Assembly (NCBI GenBank): GCA_038135065.1
Contig: JAYPWI010000008.1
Coordinates: 1 to 64,000, forward strand
DNA from: JAYPWI01 sp038135065
Lineage (GTDB): Bacteria > Actinomycetota > Acidimicrobiia > Acidimicrobiales > Poriferisodalaceae
Direction: 5' to 3'
DNA: 64,000 bases
Position 1 is the stretch's first letter. The number at the start of each line of letters is the position of its first letter. The translations under genes were made by a program, and so were the position numbers. The notes below the pieces were generated by a model. It was not told the DNA's origin. It worked only from the letters and a program-made list of their open reading frames with translations, and ran no database searches. Shown here in pieces: positions 1 through 8,643 of this stretch.

Positions 1-2
1 AA

Positions 3-572
3 GCAGCCGTTGCCGCCCGCGAACGACTCGGATCCGTCAGTGGATCGGACATACCATTCATGGCCTTCGATGCCTATCTCGTCGCTGCGCGCACCGCCAG
101 CGTCACCGTTCCTGGCTGTGGCCTCGACTGGGCAACCCTTGCCGCCATCGGCCGTATCGAATCAGGGCACGGCACCATTGGCGGCAATCGACTCGACCCC
201 GACGGCCGGACGGAGACCCCAATCGTGGGTAGGGCATTGGACGGGACCAATGACACCCGCCACATTGCCGACACCGACGGTGGCTTCTGGGACGGGGACA
301 TTCTGTACGACAGGGCTGTGGGCCCGATGCAGTTCATTCCCTCGACCTGGCGCGGCTGGGCTCGCGACGGCAACTTCGACGGGATCGAGGACATCCACAA
401 CATCTATGACGCCACTGCTGCGGCGGCTGCGTACCTGTGCGCCGCCGGCGACATGACCACCGTGCAAGGCTGGAGGTCGAGGGTCCTCGCCTACAACCGG
501 AGTGATGCCTATGTTGACGCCGTCATGGACATCACCCTGCAGTACCAGGCCCTCGAGCTCATGGATCGATGA
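3..572 (+). CDS. Lytic murein transglycosylase, SLT/MltB-like (5' partial)
   Basis: The frame is open at the left edge, so the N-terminus and any signal peptide lie outside; about 190 residues are visible. The visible part fits a transglycosylase that cleaves peptidoglycan glycan strands outside the membrane: a catalytic-type Glu in 'IGRIESGHG' about 50 residues in, then 'GPMQFIPSTW', the usual SLT-fold signature, then an Ala-rich helix and 'LAYNRSDAYV'. The conserved order Glu, PMQF, YN is preserved. An ATG at 60 lies inside the domain and is unlikely to be the true start. The stop overlaps the next ATG (ATGA), so the two genes are probably co-transcribed. The exact subfamily cannot be fixed from this fragment. 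Confidence 0.8.
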   Translation, partial: AAVAARERLGSVSGSDIPFMAFDAYLVAARTASVTVPGCGLDWATLAAIGRIESGHGTIGGNRLDPDGRTETPIVGRALDGTNDTRHIADTDGGFWDGDILYDRAVGPMQFIPSTWRGWARDGNFDGIEDIHNIYDATAAAAAYLCAAGDMTTVQGWRSRVLAYNRSDAYVDAVMDITLQYQALELMDR

Positions 573-1545
573 GCCTCTTCGGCCGGTGGATCATGGTCGA
601 CTGGAGCGCTGCCAGCCGACCTGTCCGGGGCGCGAACAGCATCTGGGTTGCCGATACCGGGCCAGCCCACGATCGGGGCGAGACGGTGGTGGACAATCCA
701 CCGACTCGNNNNNNNNNNCCCCCCCCCCCCCCCCCCCCCCCGGGGGGGCGCGGGGGGGGGCCCCCCCCCCCCCCCCCCCCCACGACGCCATCGAACTCCT
801 GGCTGACCGCCTGATCGGTTCCACTGCATCAGCTGCGACCCTGATAGGGATCGACGCCAGCCTCTCACTGCCCTGCGAGGGGATCACGGCCCTGTGTGGT
901 AGCGATGCTGGCTGGCCCGAGCTGAGCGCCGTGGTCGAGTCTGCGGTCACGGACCGGGAGGACAATCTCAACAACCGATTTGCGGCGGCGGGCCAGCTCA
1001 ATGATCGCCTCGGCAACGAGCCGGGACCCTTCTGGGGCCACCCTCCGACACAACGTCATCGAGGCCTGTCCCCCACCCGACCGACCTTTCCTTATGGGAC
1101 GACTCGGATCCCCGAATACCGTCGCTGCGAGGAGTTACTCAGAGCAGCAGGCCAGAGCGTGCAGTCGACGTGGAAGATCGCCTACGCCGGATCGGTCGGT
1201 GGACAGTTCCTTACGGTGCTGGGCGCTCTGTCGAGGTTGCGGGACCACCTCGATGAACGGCTGGTCGTGTGGCCGTTCGAGCGCAGTTTCGGTACTGCGC
1301 CCCGATCTGGCGAGGTCTGGGTCTGTGAGGTCTGGCCAGGGGAGTTCCCCCTCGAGCGCGCCCCGACTTCGGAGCCCGTGCTCGATGCCGATCAGGTCTT
1401 TTCCACCGTGCGGGTACTGGAGCGCGCCGATCGTGAGGGGCGCCTCAGCGCATGGCTGCGCGGCCCGAGTGATCCCGCCGACCAGGAGCGGGCAGCGATC
1501 GAAGGGTGGTCCCTCTCCCCCACGCTCGCCGGAACCCGCGATTGA
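569..1545 (+). CDS. Conserved hypothetical protein, interrupted by an assembly gap
   Basis: The function is not known to me. The N-terminus has 'WIMVDWSAAS' and 'SIWVADTG', and after the gap 'LIGIDASLSLP'. This pattern resembles a conserved family of uncertain function with an RNase H-like look (Asp on the first strand, second Asp in 'GIDAS'). The start ATG at 569 overlaps the stop of the transglycosylase gene. Ten Ns at 709-718 and a C/G homopolymer block at 719-781 replace real sequence, and the frame differs on the two sides, as expected for a wrongly sized gap. The later frame runs cleanly to the TGA at 1543-1545, directly abutting the convergent antiporter gene. Confidence 0.65.
709..718. 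other. Assembly gap (10 N)
   Basis: A run of ten Ns followed at once by a low-complexity block. The downstream frame differs from the upstream one, so the stated gap length is not real. Confidence 0.97.
719..781. other. Poly-C/poly-G homopolymer artefact
   Basis: About 23 C, then 7 G, CGC, 9 G and about 21 C, directly beside an N gap and inside a coding sequence. Translated, it gives poly-Pro/poly-Gly that breaks a globular domain. This is best explained as low-quality read ends or bad gap filling, not biology. Confidence 0.85.
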
Positions 1546-3165
1546 TCAACCAAGCCAGGGCCAGCGGCCGCGCTGCCTGGTTGTGTCCTCATCGATGTCA
1601 CCGGTATCTCCCAGCGGGTAGGTCAGGACAGGCACCGTCAGTTGGCGGGCGATCCGTTCGACCGGGAACAGGGCTAGCCGGGATGCGGTGCCACCGGAAC
1701 GCGGAGCGAAGAGCACCACCAGATCGGCACGGGTGGTCGACTGATGTCGGACCACGGCGCCCGTGAAGCTCTCGTTCCGAAGCGCCGTGAACACGAGATC
1801 GACGTCCTTGGTGGCGCAGCGTTCCCCCAACCGCACGATCTCGGGTTGGTCGTCCTCCCCGGGGAGCAGCACGAACACCCGAGCGCGCCAGCGGCTCGCC
1901 ACGTCGATCAGCCACTCCGGGATGTCGGTCAGGACCGGTGAACTGATCAAGATCCGCTCCGGCAGGGAGGCCTGTTCGGTTCCGACCTGGGTCGTGTCCT
2001 CCGCCGTATTGACCCAGCCCCGTAGATCTCGGGCGACGAGCAGGGGGCCCACCAGTTCGAACAGGACGACCGCTCCGAGGACCACGGTTGCCGCCTCGAT
2101 CCCGCTCCCCGGCACCACCTCACTGGCGAGCACGGCCAGACCGACTGCTACACCGGCCTGGGGGGTGAGGGCCACGCCCAGGCGAAGGGCAACTCGCCAC
2201 TCGAGTCCGCCGAGGAGGCCTCCTGCGAGCCCCCCTGCGATCTTCGCCACCACCCGCACCACGATGTAGGCAACGCCGACCAGACCCACCTTGACGACGT
2301 CGTCAAGATGGATGGACGCGCCAGCCAGGGCGAAGAACAGCAGATAGAGCGGCTGTTCGATGGTCTTGATGGTTCTGAAGAGTCGAACCGAGAACGCTTC
2401 CGGTGAGATTGAGGCCGCCGCAGCACCCGCCACCAGGGCGGCGAGGGGCAGCGAGATGTCGAGCCAGGTCGACAGGGCCCAGGCCAGCACGATGTGCACC
2501 AGGACGAACAGCAGCAGCTCACCGGAGGTCTCGATCTGAAAGCCCAGTCGGGACACGACCCAACCGAGGACGAGACCGAGAAGAGCTCCCCCAAGACCGA
2601 GCTGGAGGAAATCGACGACGGCAGCCGCCACGTCGGCGTCCTGATCGGCCAGGATGGTGGCCACCGGAAGCACAGCGGCAAAGGTGACCGTGGCAAGCGC
2701 ATCGCTCACCGCGTGGGTACCGATGATGCCCGTCGGGTAGTCGCCGGCTGCTCGCACCGACGCAACGACATGGGCAATCGTCATCGGCGCGCCAGCACCC
2801 GCGAGCGCCGCGAGCAGCAGAGCGACCGAGCGATCCGCGCCCAGCGCCCGGGTGGCGGCGAACACGGCGACGGCGCTCAGTGCGTACTGGAGGACACCGG
2901 TGATCAGCGTCCAGCGGGCTGCGCGCAGCGCCCTGGTCGACACGCGTTCGCCGATAACGAACATGAGCACGGCCAGGGCGATCTCGGTCACCGGTCGCAG
3001 GCTTGCCAGGGCTCGGCCATCGACCAGACCGACCCCTGACGGGCCGAGGACGGCACCGACGACGAGGAAGGCGACAAGTTCGGGCAGGTGACGGCGGGCC
3101 AGTACCCGGCTCGCCAGGTAGGCAAGCCACGCCAGGACCGCAAAAGCGGCGAGTGTCGAGTTCAT
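1546..3165 (-). CDS. Cation:proton antiporter, CPA2/Kef type, with C-terminal cytosolic domain
   Basis: Integral membrane exchanger, 539 residues. About 12 hydrophobic segments fill residues 1-385, including 'LVVGAVLGPSGVGLV' near the N-terminus, typical of the Na+/H+ exchanger fold, and acidic positions in 'TEIALAVLMF' and 'GTHAVSDALA' where the family binds ions. Residues from about 400 to the end ('ILISSPVL', 'ADLVVLFAPR') look like a universal-stress-protein-like cytosolic domain rather than TrkA-N, so K+ or Na+ specificity cannot be assigned. The C-terminus 'RQRGRWPWLG' is basic. The gene is convergent with the upstream unknown gene, with zero spacing. Confidence 0.88.
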   Translation of the reverse strand: MNSTLAAFAVLAWLAYLASRVLARRHLPELVAFLVVGAVLGPSGVGLVDGRALASLRPVTEIALAVLMFVIGERVSTRALRAARWTLITGVLQYALSAVAVFAATRALGADRSVALLLAALAGAGAPMTIAHVVASVRAAGDYPTGIIGTHAVSDALATVTFAAVLPVATILADQDADVAAAVVDFLQLGLGGALLGLVLGWVVSRLGFQIETSGELLLFVLVHIVLAWALSTWLDISLPLAALVAGAAAASISPEAFSVRLFRTIKTIEQPLYLLFFALAGASIHLDDVVKVGLVGVAYIVVRVVAKIAGGLAGGLLGGLEWRVALRLGVALTPQAGVAVGLAVLASEVVPGSGIEAATVVLGAVVLFELVGPLLVARDLRGWVNTAEDTTQVGTEQASLPERILISSPVLTDIPEWLIDVASRWRARVFVLLPGEDDQPEIVRLGERCATKDVDLVFTALRNESFTGAVVRHQSTTRADLVVLFAPRSGGTASRLALFPVERIARQLTVPVLTYPLGDTGDIDEDTTRQRGRWPWLG

Positions 3166-3172
3166 GCCATTG

Positions 3173-3187
3173 GCCCCGGAACGGGGC
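3173..3187 (-). terminator. Small stem-loop between crotonase stop and antiporter start
   Basis: GCCCCG-GAA-CGGGGC forms a perfect 6-bp stem with a 3-nt loop between the stop of the crotonase gene and the antiporter ATG. There is no U-tract, so it may be only a weak attenuator or chance in GC-rich DNA. Confidence 0.25.
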
Positions 3188-3196
3188 GGCTCGGGA

Positions 3197-4003
3197 TCAG
3201 GCCTCCGTCACCGGCTCGAAATTGGGATCCCGCCGCTCGACGAAACTGCTCACCCCTTCCTTGAAGTCGGGGCGTCGCAGAGATTCAGCCATCACCGCGT
3301 TCGAGCGCTCGAGCGCGTCGGTCCGACCCATGTCGAGTTGGCTCCACACCTGCTGCTTGATCTGGGCCATCGACCACGGTGCGCTGTACTGCCCGAGTTG
3401 CCTGGCGTAGCTGATGGCCTCATCGAGCAGTTCCTCTGCCGGGAACACCTTGCTCACGACGCCCATGTCCTTGGCCTCGTCGGCGAGGAATACCCTGCCC
3501 GACAACAGGATGTCCAGTGCGTTGGACGGTCCTACGACGCGCGGCAGCATGTAGGAGACCCCGTGCTCGGCGATCAGACCTCGTCGCACGAAGGCGCTAG
3601 TGAACTTGGCACCCTCGGCAGCGAAGCGGACATCACACATCATGGCGTGGACGAAGCCGAGGCCCGCGCACGCACCGTTGATGGCCGCCACGACCGGCTT
3701 GGGAATGGTCAGGGCGTAGTCATGACGTTCATCGCGCAGGCGCGGCGCTGCTTCACGCTCTCCACCTCGGTCACCGATCCCCTGCAACATGTCCATATCG
3801 GCGCCCGAACAGAACCCCCGCCCGGCTCCGGTCACGACGATGGCTCGAACCTCCGGCGAGGCCGCCGCCCGGTCCAATGCATCGAAATAGGCCGTGCCGA
3901 GTTCCCCGGTCCAGCTGTTCAAGCGTTCAGGACGGTTCAGGGTGATGATGGCCACCCCGTCCCGCTCGTCGTACAAGACGACGTCCTCACGTTCATCGCT
4001 CAT
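3197..4003 (-). CDS. Enoyl-CoA hydratase/isomerase family protein (crotonase)
   Basis: 268 residues, the normal crotonase length. 'ITLNRPERLNSW' and 'GAGRGFCSGADMDML' form the CoA and oxyanion pocket; 'GACAGLGFVHAMMCDVRFA' is the second oxyanion strand. The glutamate usual in GGG-x-E (hydratase Glu144) is absent. Instead 'RRGLIAEHGVSYMLPR' places a Glu in the position used by crotonase isomerases and related enzymes of the 'RGL-x-x-E' type. It therefore probably acts on an acyl-CoA in beta-oxidation, but hydration is not certain. The ATG at 4003 is preceded by GAGAGGGGC, a good ribosome binding site. It lies upstream of the antiporter gene with 31 bases between. Confidence 0.85.
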   Translation of the reverse strand: MSDEREDVVLYDERDGVAIITLNRPERLNSWTGELGTAYFDALDRAAASPEVRAIVVTGAGRGFCSGADMDMLQGIGDRGGEREAAPRLRDERHDYALTIPKPVVAAINGACAGLGFVHAMMCDVRFAAEGAKFTSAFVRRGLIAEHGVSYMLPRVVGPSNALDILLSGRVFLADEAKDMGVVSKVFPAEELLDEAISYARQLGQYSAPWSMAQIKQQVWSQLDMGRTDALERSNAVMAESLRRPDFKEGVSSFVERRDPNFEPVTEA

Positions 4004-4089
4004 GATGCCCCTCTCGTCGAGGGATCACATTACCGGGCCTCATCAGGCCACAGCGGACGGTCACCGATCGAGATCGACGCCGCGCATGA

Positions 4090-4566
4090 TCAGGCCCGTG
4101 CCACCTCGTCCACCGTCACTGCGTCCATCGTGTCGCCCACCGCCACCGACAAGGCCACATCCATCCCCTCGGTCACATAACCGAACAGGTTGTAGCTCTT
4201 GGCCAACTTGGTGGTGCAATCGTCGATGCAGATGAAGAATTGGCTGCCGTTGGTATTCGGTCCAGCGTTGGCCATCGCCACCGCTCCGAGGGTGTACTCA
4301 GCCGTCACGGGTTCGTCGGCAAAGCGATAGCCAGGTCCGCCCATTCCGGTGCCGTCAGGGCAACCGCCCTGGATGACGAAGTCCGGGACGACCCGGTGGA
4401 AGGTCAGACCGGTGTAGTACCCGTCGCGAGCAAGGTTGACGAAGTTGTTCACAGTCGCCGGGGCAAGTGAAGGGTCGAGGTCCATCACGATGGTGCCCTT
4501 CGACGTGTCGAGGGTCACTCGGTAGATGGCAGTGGTGTCTATGTTCATCGACGGCTGTGCAGGCAT
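4090..4566 (-). CDS. Peptidyl-prolyl cis-trans isomerase, cyclophilin type
   Basis: About 158 residues of a bacterial cyclophilin that isomerises Xaa-Pro bonds. Seen: 'GTIVMDLDPSLAPATVNNF', 'FHRVVPDFVIQGGCP' with the catalytic Arg and the Gln of the active site, 'GSQFFICID' and 'LFGYVTEGMDV'. No signal peptide is present, so it is cytoplasmic. The open frame continues upstream to 4773, but that part overlaps the amidohydrolase gene on the same strand in another frame and has no homologous look. I chose the ATG at 4566; the ATG at 4548 ('MNIDTTAIY') is an alternative. It lies downstream of the amidohydrolase. Confidence 0.9.
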   Translation of the reverse strand: MPAQPSMNIDTTAIYRVTLDTSKGTIVMDLDPSLAPATVNNFVNLARDGYYTGLTFHRVVPDFVIQGGCPDGTGMGGPGYRFADEPVTAEYTLGAVAMANAGPNTNGSQFFICIDDCTTKLAKSYNLFGYVTEGMDVALSVAVGDTMDAVTVDEVARA

Positions 4567-4609
4567 GGCCGCAGAGGCTACCCGGCCGAGGCGGGCTCCA
4601 GACTGTTGG

Positions 4610-6325
4610 TCAGGAATCGGTGCTTCGCAGGGTTGCCCCTGCGAGGGCGCCGGTGTGCTCGCCGTGATCCATGAAGACCTCGCCGTTGACGAGGGTGTAG
4701 TCGTAGCCCGCACCTCGCTGCACGTACCGTCCGGCACCGCCGGGGAAGTCGTGCACGTATTCCGGCCCGGCAAGTGACAGACCGTCGAGGTCGATGATGT
4801 TGACGTCGGCGTACGCGCCCTCGGCCAAGCGGCCCCGGTCCACCAGACCGAAGAGGTCCGCAGTGTCCGACGTGATGCGCCGCACGCCCTCTTCGATGGT
4901 GAAGAAGCCCGTGTCCCGCACCCAGTGGCTCAGGAAGAAGGTGGGCTGGCTGGAGTCCATGATCTGACCGACATGGGCCCCCGCGTCGGCCAGGCCCATC
5001 ACGATCGACTCGTCGTGCAGCATCCGCTCGATCGCGTCGAAATCCTGGTTGAGCACGGGCAGGCTCAGCATCACCGAGCCATTGGAGCGATCTGTCACAT
5101 CGAGGAACAGTTCCACCGGCGTCACGCCAGCGGCCGCAGCCTGGGCTTCGAGGGTGCCGTCCGGCCCGATCCGGTAGTCAGGATCCGTTGCATCGAGCAG
5201 ATGCAGCCGGCTGAGGTCTACGAGGGTTCCCGTCATCTGGTCGCCGGAGTTGGCCTCTTGGACCAAGCGGGCTCGCGACTCCGGATCCCGAATGACGTCG
5301 AGGCGTTCCTGGAGCGACATGGATCGCATGGACTTCCAGGTTTCCCCGGCCCGATCCCACGGTGTGCGGTGCTGGATACCGAGGACCACCCCGATCGACC
5401 GGCACGTCGTCTGCGGGCGAAGGTGACCTCCGGCGGCGTTCTCGTCGGCCACATAGCCGAGAACCAGGTCACACATCTCGGGTTTCCGTGCGCTGTACAC
5501 GAGCCCGAACGTCGACGGTCGACCGCTTCGCCGGGTGATCTCACCCAGCACCTCGATCTCGTGGCGACCGCCAGCGAAATCAGGGCCAGCGGCCTCGAAT
5601 CGGGGAGCTGACTCGAACACGCCCCGACCATGGCGGCCCAGCACGTCACCGATCGCGAACAACTCGTCGTCGTCGGCGAACGTTCCGGGAATCGGACGCC
5701 CGTCCGGGGTGCGATGCAGCAGGGTCCGGCTGGTCGAGAAACCGAGCGCACCGGCGCCCATGGCCTCGTCCACGAGATCACACATGGCAGCTACTTGGTC
5801 AGCGCTCGCAGGTGCCTCGTCGAGACTGTCGGGGCCCATCACATGCCACCGCACGGCCACATGGCCAACCATTCCACCGACGTTGATGCCCTTCGGCATG
5901 CGATCGAGGAACCCCAGGTATTCGCCGTAGGACCGCCAATCCCAGGGCAGACCCTGCATGATCGAGTCCTTGGGAATGTCCTCGACCGACTCCATCACCT
6001 CGGCGATGTACTCGATGTCTTCGGTCTTGACGGGAGCGAAGGTGACACCGCAGTTGCCCATCACCACCGAGGTGACACCATGCCAGCAACTGCTCGAGCC
6101 GATGGGATCCCATGCCAGTTGGGCATCGAGATGGGTGTGGATGTCAACGAACCCGGGGGTGACGATGCGGCCCGTGGCGTCGATGACCCGATCGGCAGTC
6201 GCGCCGGACAGGTCACCGATGCTGGTGATCCGCTCGCCGATGATCCCGACATCGGCCTGACGAGCCGGAGTGCCGGTACCGTCCACCACGGTTCCGCCGG
6301 TGATGAGAACGTCGAAATGGGTCAT
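4610..6325 (-). CDS. Amidohydrolase, D-aminoacylase / N-acyl-D-amino-acid deacylase family
   Basis: 571 residues. Metal-dependent amidohydrolase of the D-aminoacylase type, expected to remove acyl groups from N-acyl-D-amino acids or related amides. The N-terminus 'DVLITGGTVVDGTG' is the small beta-sandwich; 'GFVDIHTHLDAQLAWDP' carries the HxH metal ligands; 'MGNCGVTFAP' has the Cys characteristic of this subgroup; 'GLADAGAHVGQ' carries the catalytic Asp region; the C-terminus returns to the sandwich ('GAYADVNIIDLD'). The open frame extends to 6424, but the ATG at 6325 is preceded by AGGGGGATCG and begins the domain exactly. Probably cytoplasmic. It is divergent from the lipoprotein gene at 6468. 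Confidence 0.87.
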   Translation of the reverse strand: MTHFDVLITGGTVVDGTGTPARQADVGIIGERITSIGDLSGATADRVIDATGRIVTPGFVDIHTHLDAQLAWDPIGSSSCWHGVTSVVMGNCGVTFAPVKTEDIEYIAEVMESVEDIPKDSIMQGLPWDWRSYGEYLGFLDRMPKGINVGGMVGHVAVRWHVMGPDSLDEAPASADQVAAMCDLVDEAMGAGALGFSTSRTLLHRTPDGRPIPGTFADDDELFAIGDVLGRHGRGVFESAPRFEAAGPDFAGGRHEIEVLGEITRRSGRPSTFGLVYSARKPEMCDLVLGYVADENAAGGHLRPQTTCRSIGVVLGIQHRTPWDRAGETWKSMRSMSLQERLDVIRDPESRARLVQEANSGDQMTGTLVDLSRLHLLDATDPDYRIGPDGTLEAQAAAAGVTPVELFLDVTDRSNGSVMLSLPVLNQDFDAIERMLHDESIVMGLADAGAHVGQIMDSSQPTFFLSHWVRDTGFFTIEEGVRRITSDTADLFGLVDRGRLAEGAYADVNIIDLDGLSLAGPEYVHDFPGGAGRYVQRGAGYDYTLVNGEVFMDHGEHTGALAGATLRSTDS

Positions 6326-6467
6326 GACCGCGATCCCCCTGGGTGCCTTCGTCCGGTGCCGCCCCAGCATAGGTGACCACGGTCCCCGAGGACCGTGAGC
6401 CGCCTGGACTACCCTCGGACACATGAGGTTCGGGGGAACCTCTCACACGACCGAGCTGGGGGTGACC

Positions 6468-7175
6468 ATGGCGGCAGAGCAGCAGGCGCAACCCGCGAGT
6501 GGGTGGACGCGGCGAGGTCGAGGTCACCATGCCGCCCACCGACTGACAGCATCGTTCGCCTCTCTTTTTGCAGTCGCCCTGGTTGTTGCGGGGTGCGGCG
6601 GTTCAACGGATCCAGGCGACACCGCCGAGACGACGGTTCCCATCACCTCGACGACCACGTCGACCCCCTCCACTTCGAGCACGGTGGCGCCGACCACGAC
6701 CCGGCCACCGCTGCAGCTGACCGAGGCTGCGAAGCTCTCGACCGCAGGACTTGGTCCGGTTCGCATCGGGATGACCCTCGAAGAGGGCGAACGAGTCTCC
6801 GGTCTCATCTTCGAACCCGAGTCAGGGGGTGACGAGTCCTGTCGGTACTACACCCCGGATCGAGGTCCCTCCGCGGTCGCCTTCATGGTGAGCAACGGAG
6901 AAATCGTGCGGGTCGAGGTGACCAACCCGAACATCCGGACCCTCTCCGGTTACGGGGTCGGCTCCACGGCAGACGAACTCCAGGCAGCGTTCCCTGAACG
7001 CATCGAGACCGTGCCCCACCCGTTGATCGACGGGGGGCTGTACATCGTCTTCGTTCCCGTCGACGACGCCGACGCTGACAAGCGGGTGATCTGGGAAGCA
7101 GACGCCGAAGGGCTCGTGATCAACATGCGGGCAGGCCGGGTGCCGTACGTCGATTTCAGCGAAGGCTGCGCCTGA
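6468..7175 (+). CDS. Putative lipoprotein
   Basis: 235 residues. A basic N-region (RRGRG) and hydrophobic stretch end in the lipobox 'LVVAGC', so the protein should be lipid-anchored at the outer face of the membrane. A Thr/Ser/Pro-rich linker (about residues 48-82) precedes a compact C-terminal domain with 'GPVRIGMTLEEGERVSG' and a second 'YGVGSTADELQAAFP', a two-fold motif reminiscent of small BamE-like periplasmic modules. Function unknown. GGGGGTG precedes the ATG at 6468. An upstream ATG at 6423, 7 bases after a TACCCT box, would add 15 residues and might be a leaderless start. Confidence 0.72.
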   Translation: MAAEQQAQPASGWTRRGRGHHAAHRLTASFASLFAVALVVAGCGGSTDPGDTAETTVPITSTTTSTPSTSSTVAPTTTRPPLQLTEAAKLSTAGLGPVRIGMTLEEGERVSGLIFEPESGGDESCRYYTPDRGPSAVAFMVSNGEIVRVEVTNPNIRTLSGYGVGSTADELQAAFPERIETVPHPLIDGGLYIVFVPVDDADADKRVIWEADAEGLVINMRAGRVPYVDFSEGCA

Positions 7176-7184
7176 GCTCGCGAC

Positions 7185-8549
7185 TCACGAACCCACCCGG
7201 TCCCAGAAGTTGTGGGCCACGTCCAGCCAGAGCTGGGTGGTCAAGGCGAGGGATTCGACGTCGACCCGTTCGTCATGACCGTGGAACCGGGTCATGAAGT
7301 CGCTCGAGTGGACCTTGTCGCTGAACAATCCCGCTCCGTAGGCGATGGCCCCACGCTCCCGGTAGAAGCGGGCATCGGTTGCGCCCACGATCAGGCTCGG
7401 GATGAGGGGCGCCCCCGGGTGGGCCTTGGCCATCATGTCTCCGAGCAGGCCCCACATGGGTGTATCGGTCGAGCTGAAGGTCGCTGGGTCGTCGTGGATG
7501 TGCTTGATCTCCACTTCGTCGAACAATTCGCCGAGGGCATCCCGCAGATGAGCGTTGACGTTGTCGCTGTCCCCGGGCGCCGTGCGAATGTCGACATCGA
7601 TCTCCACGGTGTCGGGGATGACATTGGTCTTCACCCCGCCCCGGATCACGTTGGGACTGAACGTCGTGTGGCTGCAGGCGTGGAGATGCCGAGCCAGAGC
7701 CGGTGAATCCAATCCCGCCACCGCGTCCCACACAGTTGCCGGGTCGAGGAGAGCTGTCTTCACGTCGTCCTCGAGGACCAGGGTCGACACCTGGTGCTGC
7801 CACATCTCGGTCAGCTTGGGCGCAGGCCGGTAGTCGGCCAAGCGACGGACGATCTCGGCAGCCTTGATGAGCGCGTTGTCAGCTCCGAAGGGCATCGAAC
7901 CGTGACCAGGGGTGCCCCGCACGGTAAGGCGACGCCAGCCCAGCCCCTTCTCGCCGGCCGCCAGGGTGATCTTCCGGCCATCGGGGGTGTCGGTGGGAAG
8001 CCCCCCGAATTCGGTCAGCACATAGTCGGCGGCGATGGCGTCCCAATGGTGTTCGGCCATCCACTTGGCCCCGTAGGTGCCACCGGCCTCCTCATCGGCC
8101 ACCCCGAAGTAGACCAGGTCTCCCCGAGGTCGGAAACCGCTTCGGGCCAGGTGACGGAAGGCGACTGCCATGGAGCTCGTGAGGTTCAGCATGTCCACCG
8201 CCCCCCGACCCCACACCTCGCCGTCTATCAATTCGCCGCTGAACGGCTCACGACTCCACCCGTCGGGGCTGACCGGCACCACGTCGGTGTGCCCCATCAG
8301 GCACAGACTGGGGGCCCCAGGATCGGTGCCCTGTATCCGGGCAACCATGCTGCGCCGGCCCGGCAGACAGTCGAAGTGGGCTACATCCACTCCGGGACCC
8401 TCGAGGAAACTCTCGAGGAGGTCGCTGTTGCGCTCCTCGTGGCCCGATGTGCGCTGGCCGTCGTTGACGCACTCGTTGCGAATCATCGTCTGGAGCAATT
8501 CGACCGTTTGAGCGGTCAGGGCATCGTCGGTGTGAGGGGTGTCGGCCAT
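7185..8549 (-). CDS. M20 family metallopeptidase / amidohydrolase
   Basis: 454 residues. Di-zinc exopeptidase family (ArgE/DapE/CPG2): 'LMGHTDVVP' supplies the first His and catalytic Asp, 'WGRGAVDM' the bridging Asp, 'VADEEAGG' the catalytic Glu pair, and a dimerisation domain begins near 'GLGWRRLTVRGTPGHGS'. 'VGATDARFYRERG' and a C-terminal His ('DFMTRFHGHDERVD') complete the metal site. The substrate is probably a dipeptide or N-acyl amino acid. It has no signal peptide. The start ATG follows a TACGAT box with six bases between, which suggests leaderless transcription. Divergent from the acyl-CoA dehydrogenase gene. Confidence 0.9.
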   Translation of the reverse strand: MADTPHTDDALTAQTVELLQTMIRNECVNDGQRTSGHEERNSDLLESFLEGPGVDVAHFDCLPGRRSMVARIQGTDPGAPSLCLMGHTDVVPVSPDGWSREPFSGELIDGEVWGRGAVDMLNLTSSMAVAFRHLARSGFRPRGDLVYFGVADEEAGGTYGAKWMAEHHWDAIAADYVLTEFGGLPTDTPDGRKITLAAGEKGLGWRRLTVRGTPGHGSMPFGADNALIKAAEIVRRLADYRPAPKLTEMWQHQVSTLVLEDDVKTALLDPATVWDAVAGLDSPALARHLHACSHTTFSPNVIRGGVKTNVIPDTVEIDVDIRTAPGDSDNVNAHLRDALGELFDEVEIKHIHDDPATFSSTDTPMWGLLGDMMAKAHPGAPLIPSLIVGATDARFYRERGAIAYGAGLFSDKVHSSDFMTRFHGHDERVDVESLALTTQLWLDVAHNFWDRVGS

Positions 8550-8555
8550 GGCCCG

Positions 8556-8561
8556 ATCGTA
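8556..8561 (-). promoter_or_regulatory. -10 box TACGAT for the M20 peptidase gene
   Basis: TANNNT hexamer exactly 6 bases before the ATG at 8549, consistent with a leaderless transcript. Inferred from spacing and recurrence across the window. Confidence 0.55.
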
Positions 8562-8630
8562 GGTGACGACGCTGTGCCCGACGGGCGTCTGTCAGCCAGG
8601 GCGAGGCCACTGGCGGCACAAGGGCCCCAC

Positions 8631-8636
8631 TAGCGT
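8631..8636 (+). promoter_or_regulatory. -10 box TAGCGT for the acyl-CoA dehydrogenase at 8644
   Basis: TANNNT hexamer 7 bases before the GTG at 8644. It supports that GTG over the GTG at 8635 or the ATG at 8563. Confidence 0.5.
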
Positions 8637-8643
8637 GCAGACC

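Noticed and set aside
719..781. G-quadruplex or i-motif regulatory element
   Set aside because: The block touches an N gap, lies inside a coding domain and shifts the frame; artefact is far more likely.
3173..3187. Strong intrinsic terminator after the crotonase gene
   Set aside because: The stem is only 6 bp with no U-tract; kept as a low-confidence feature only.
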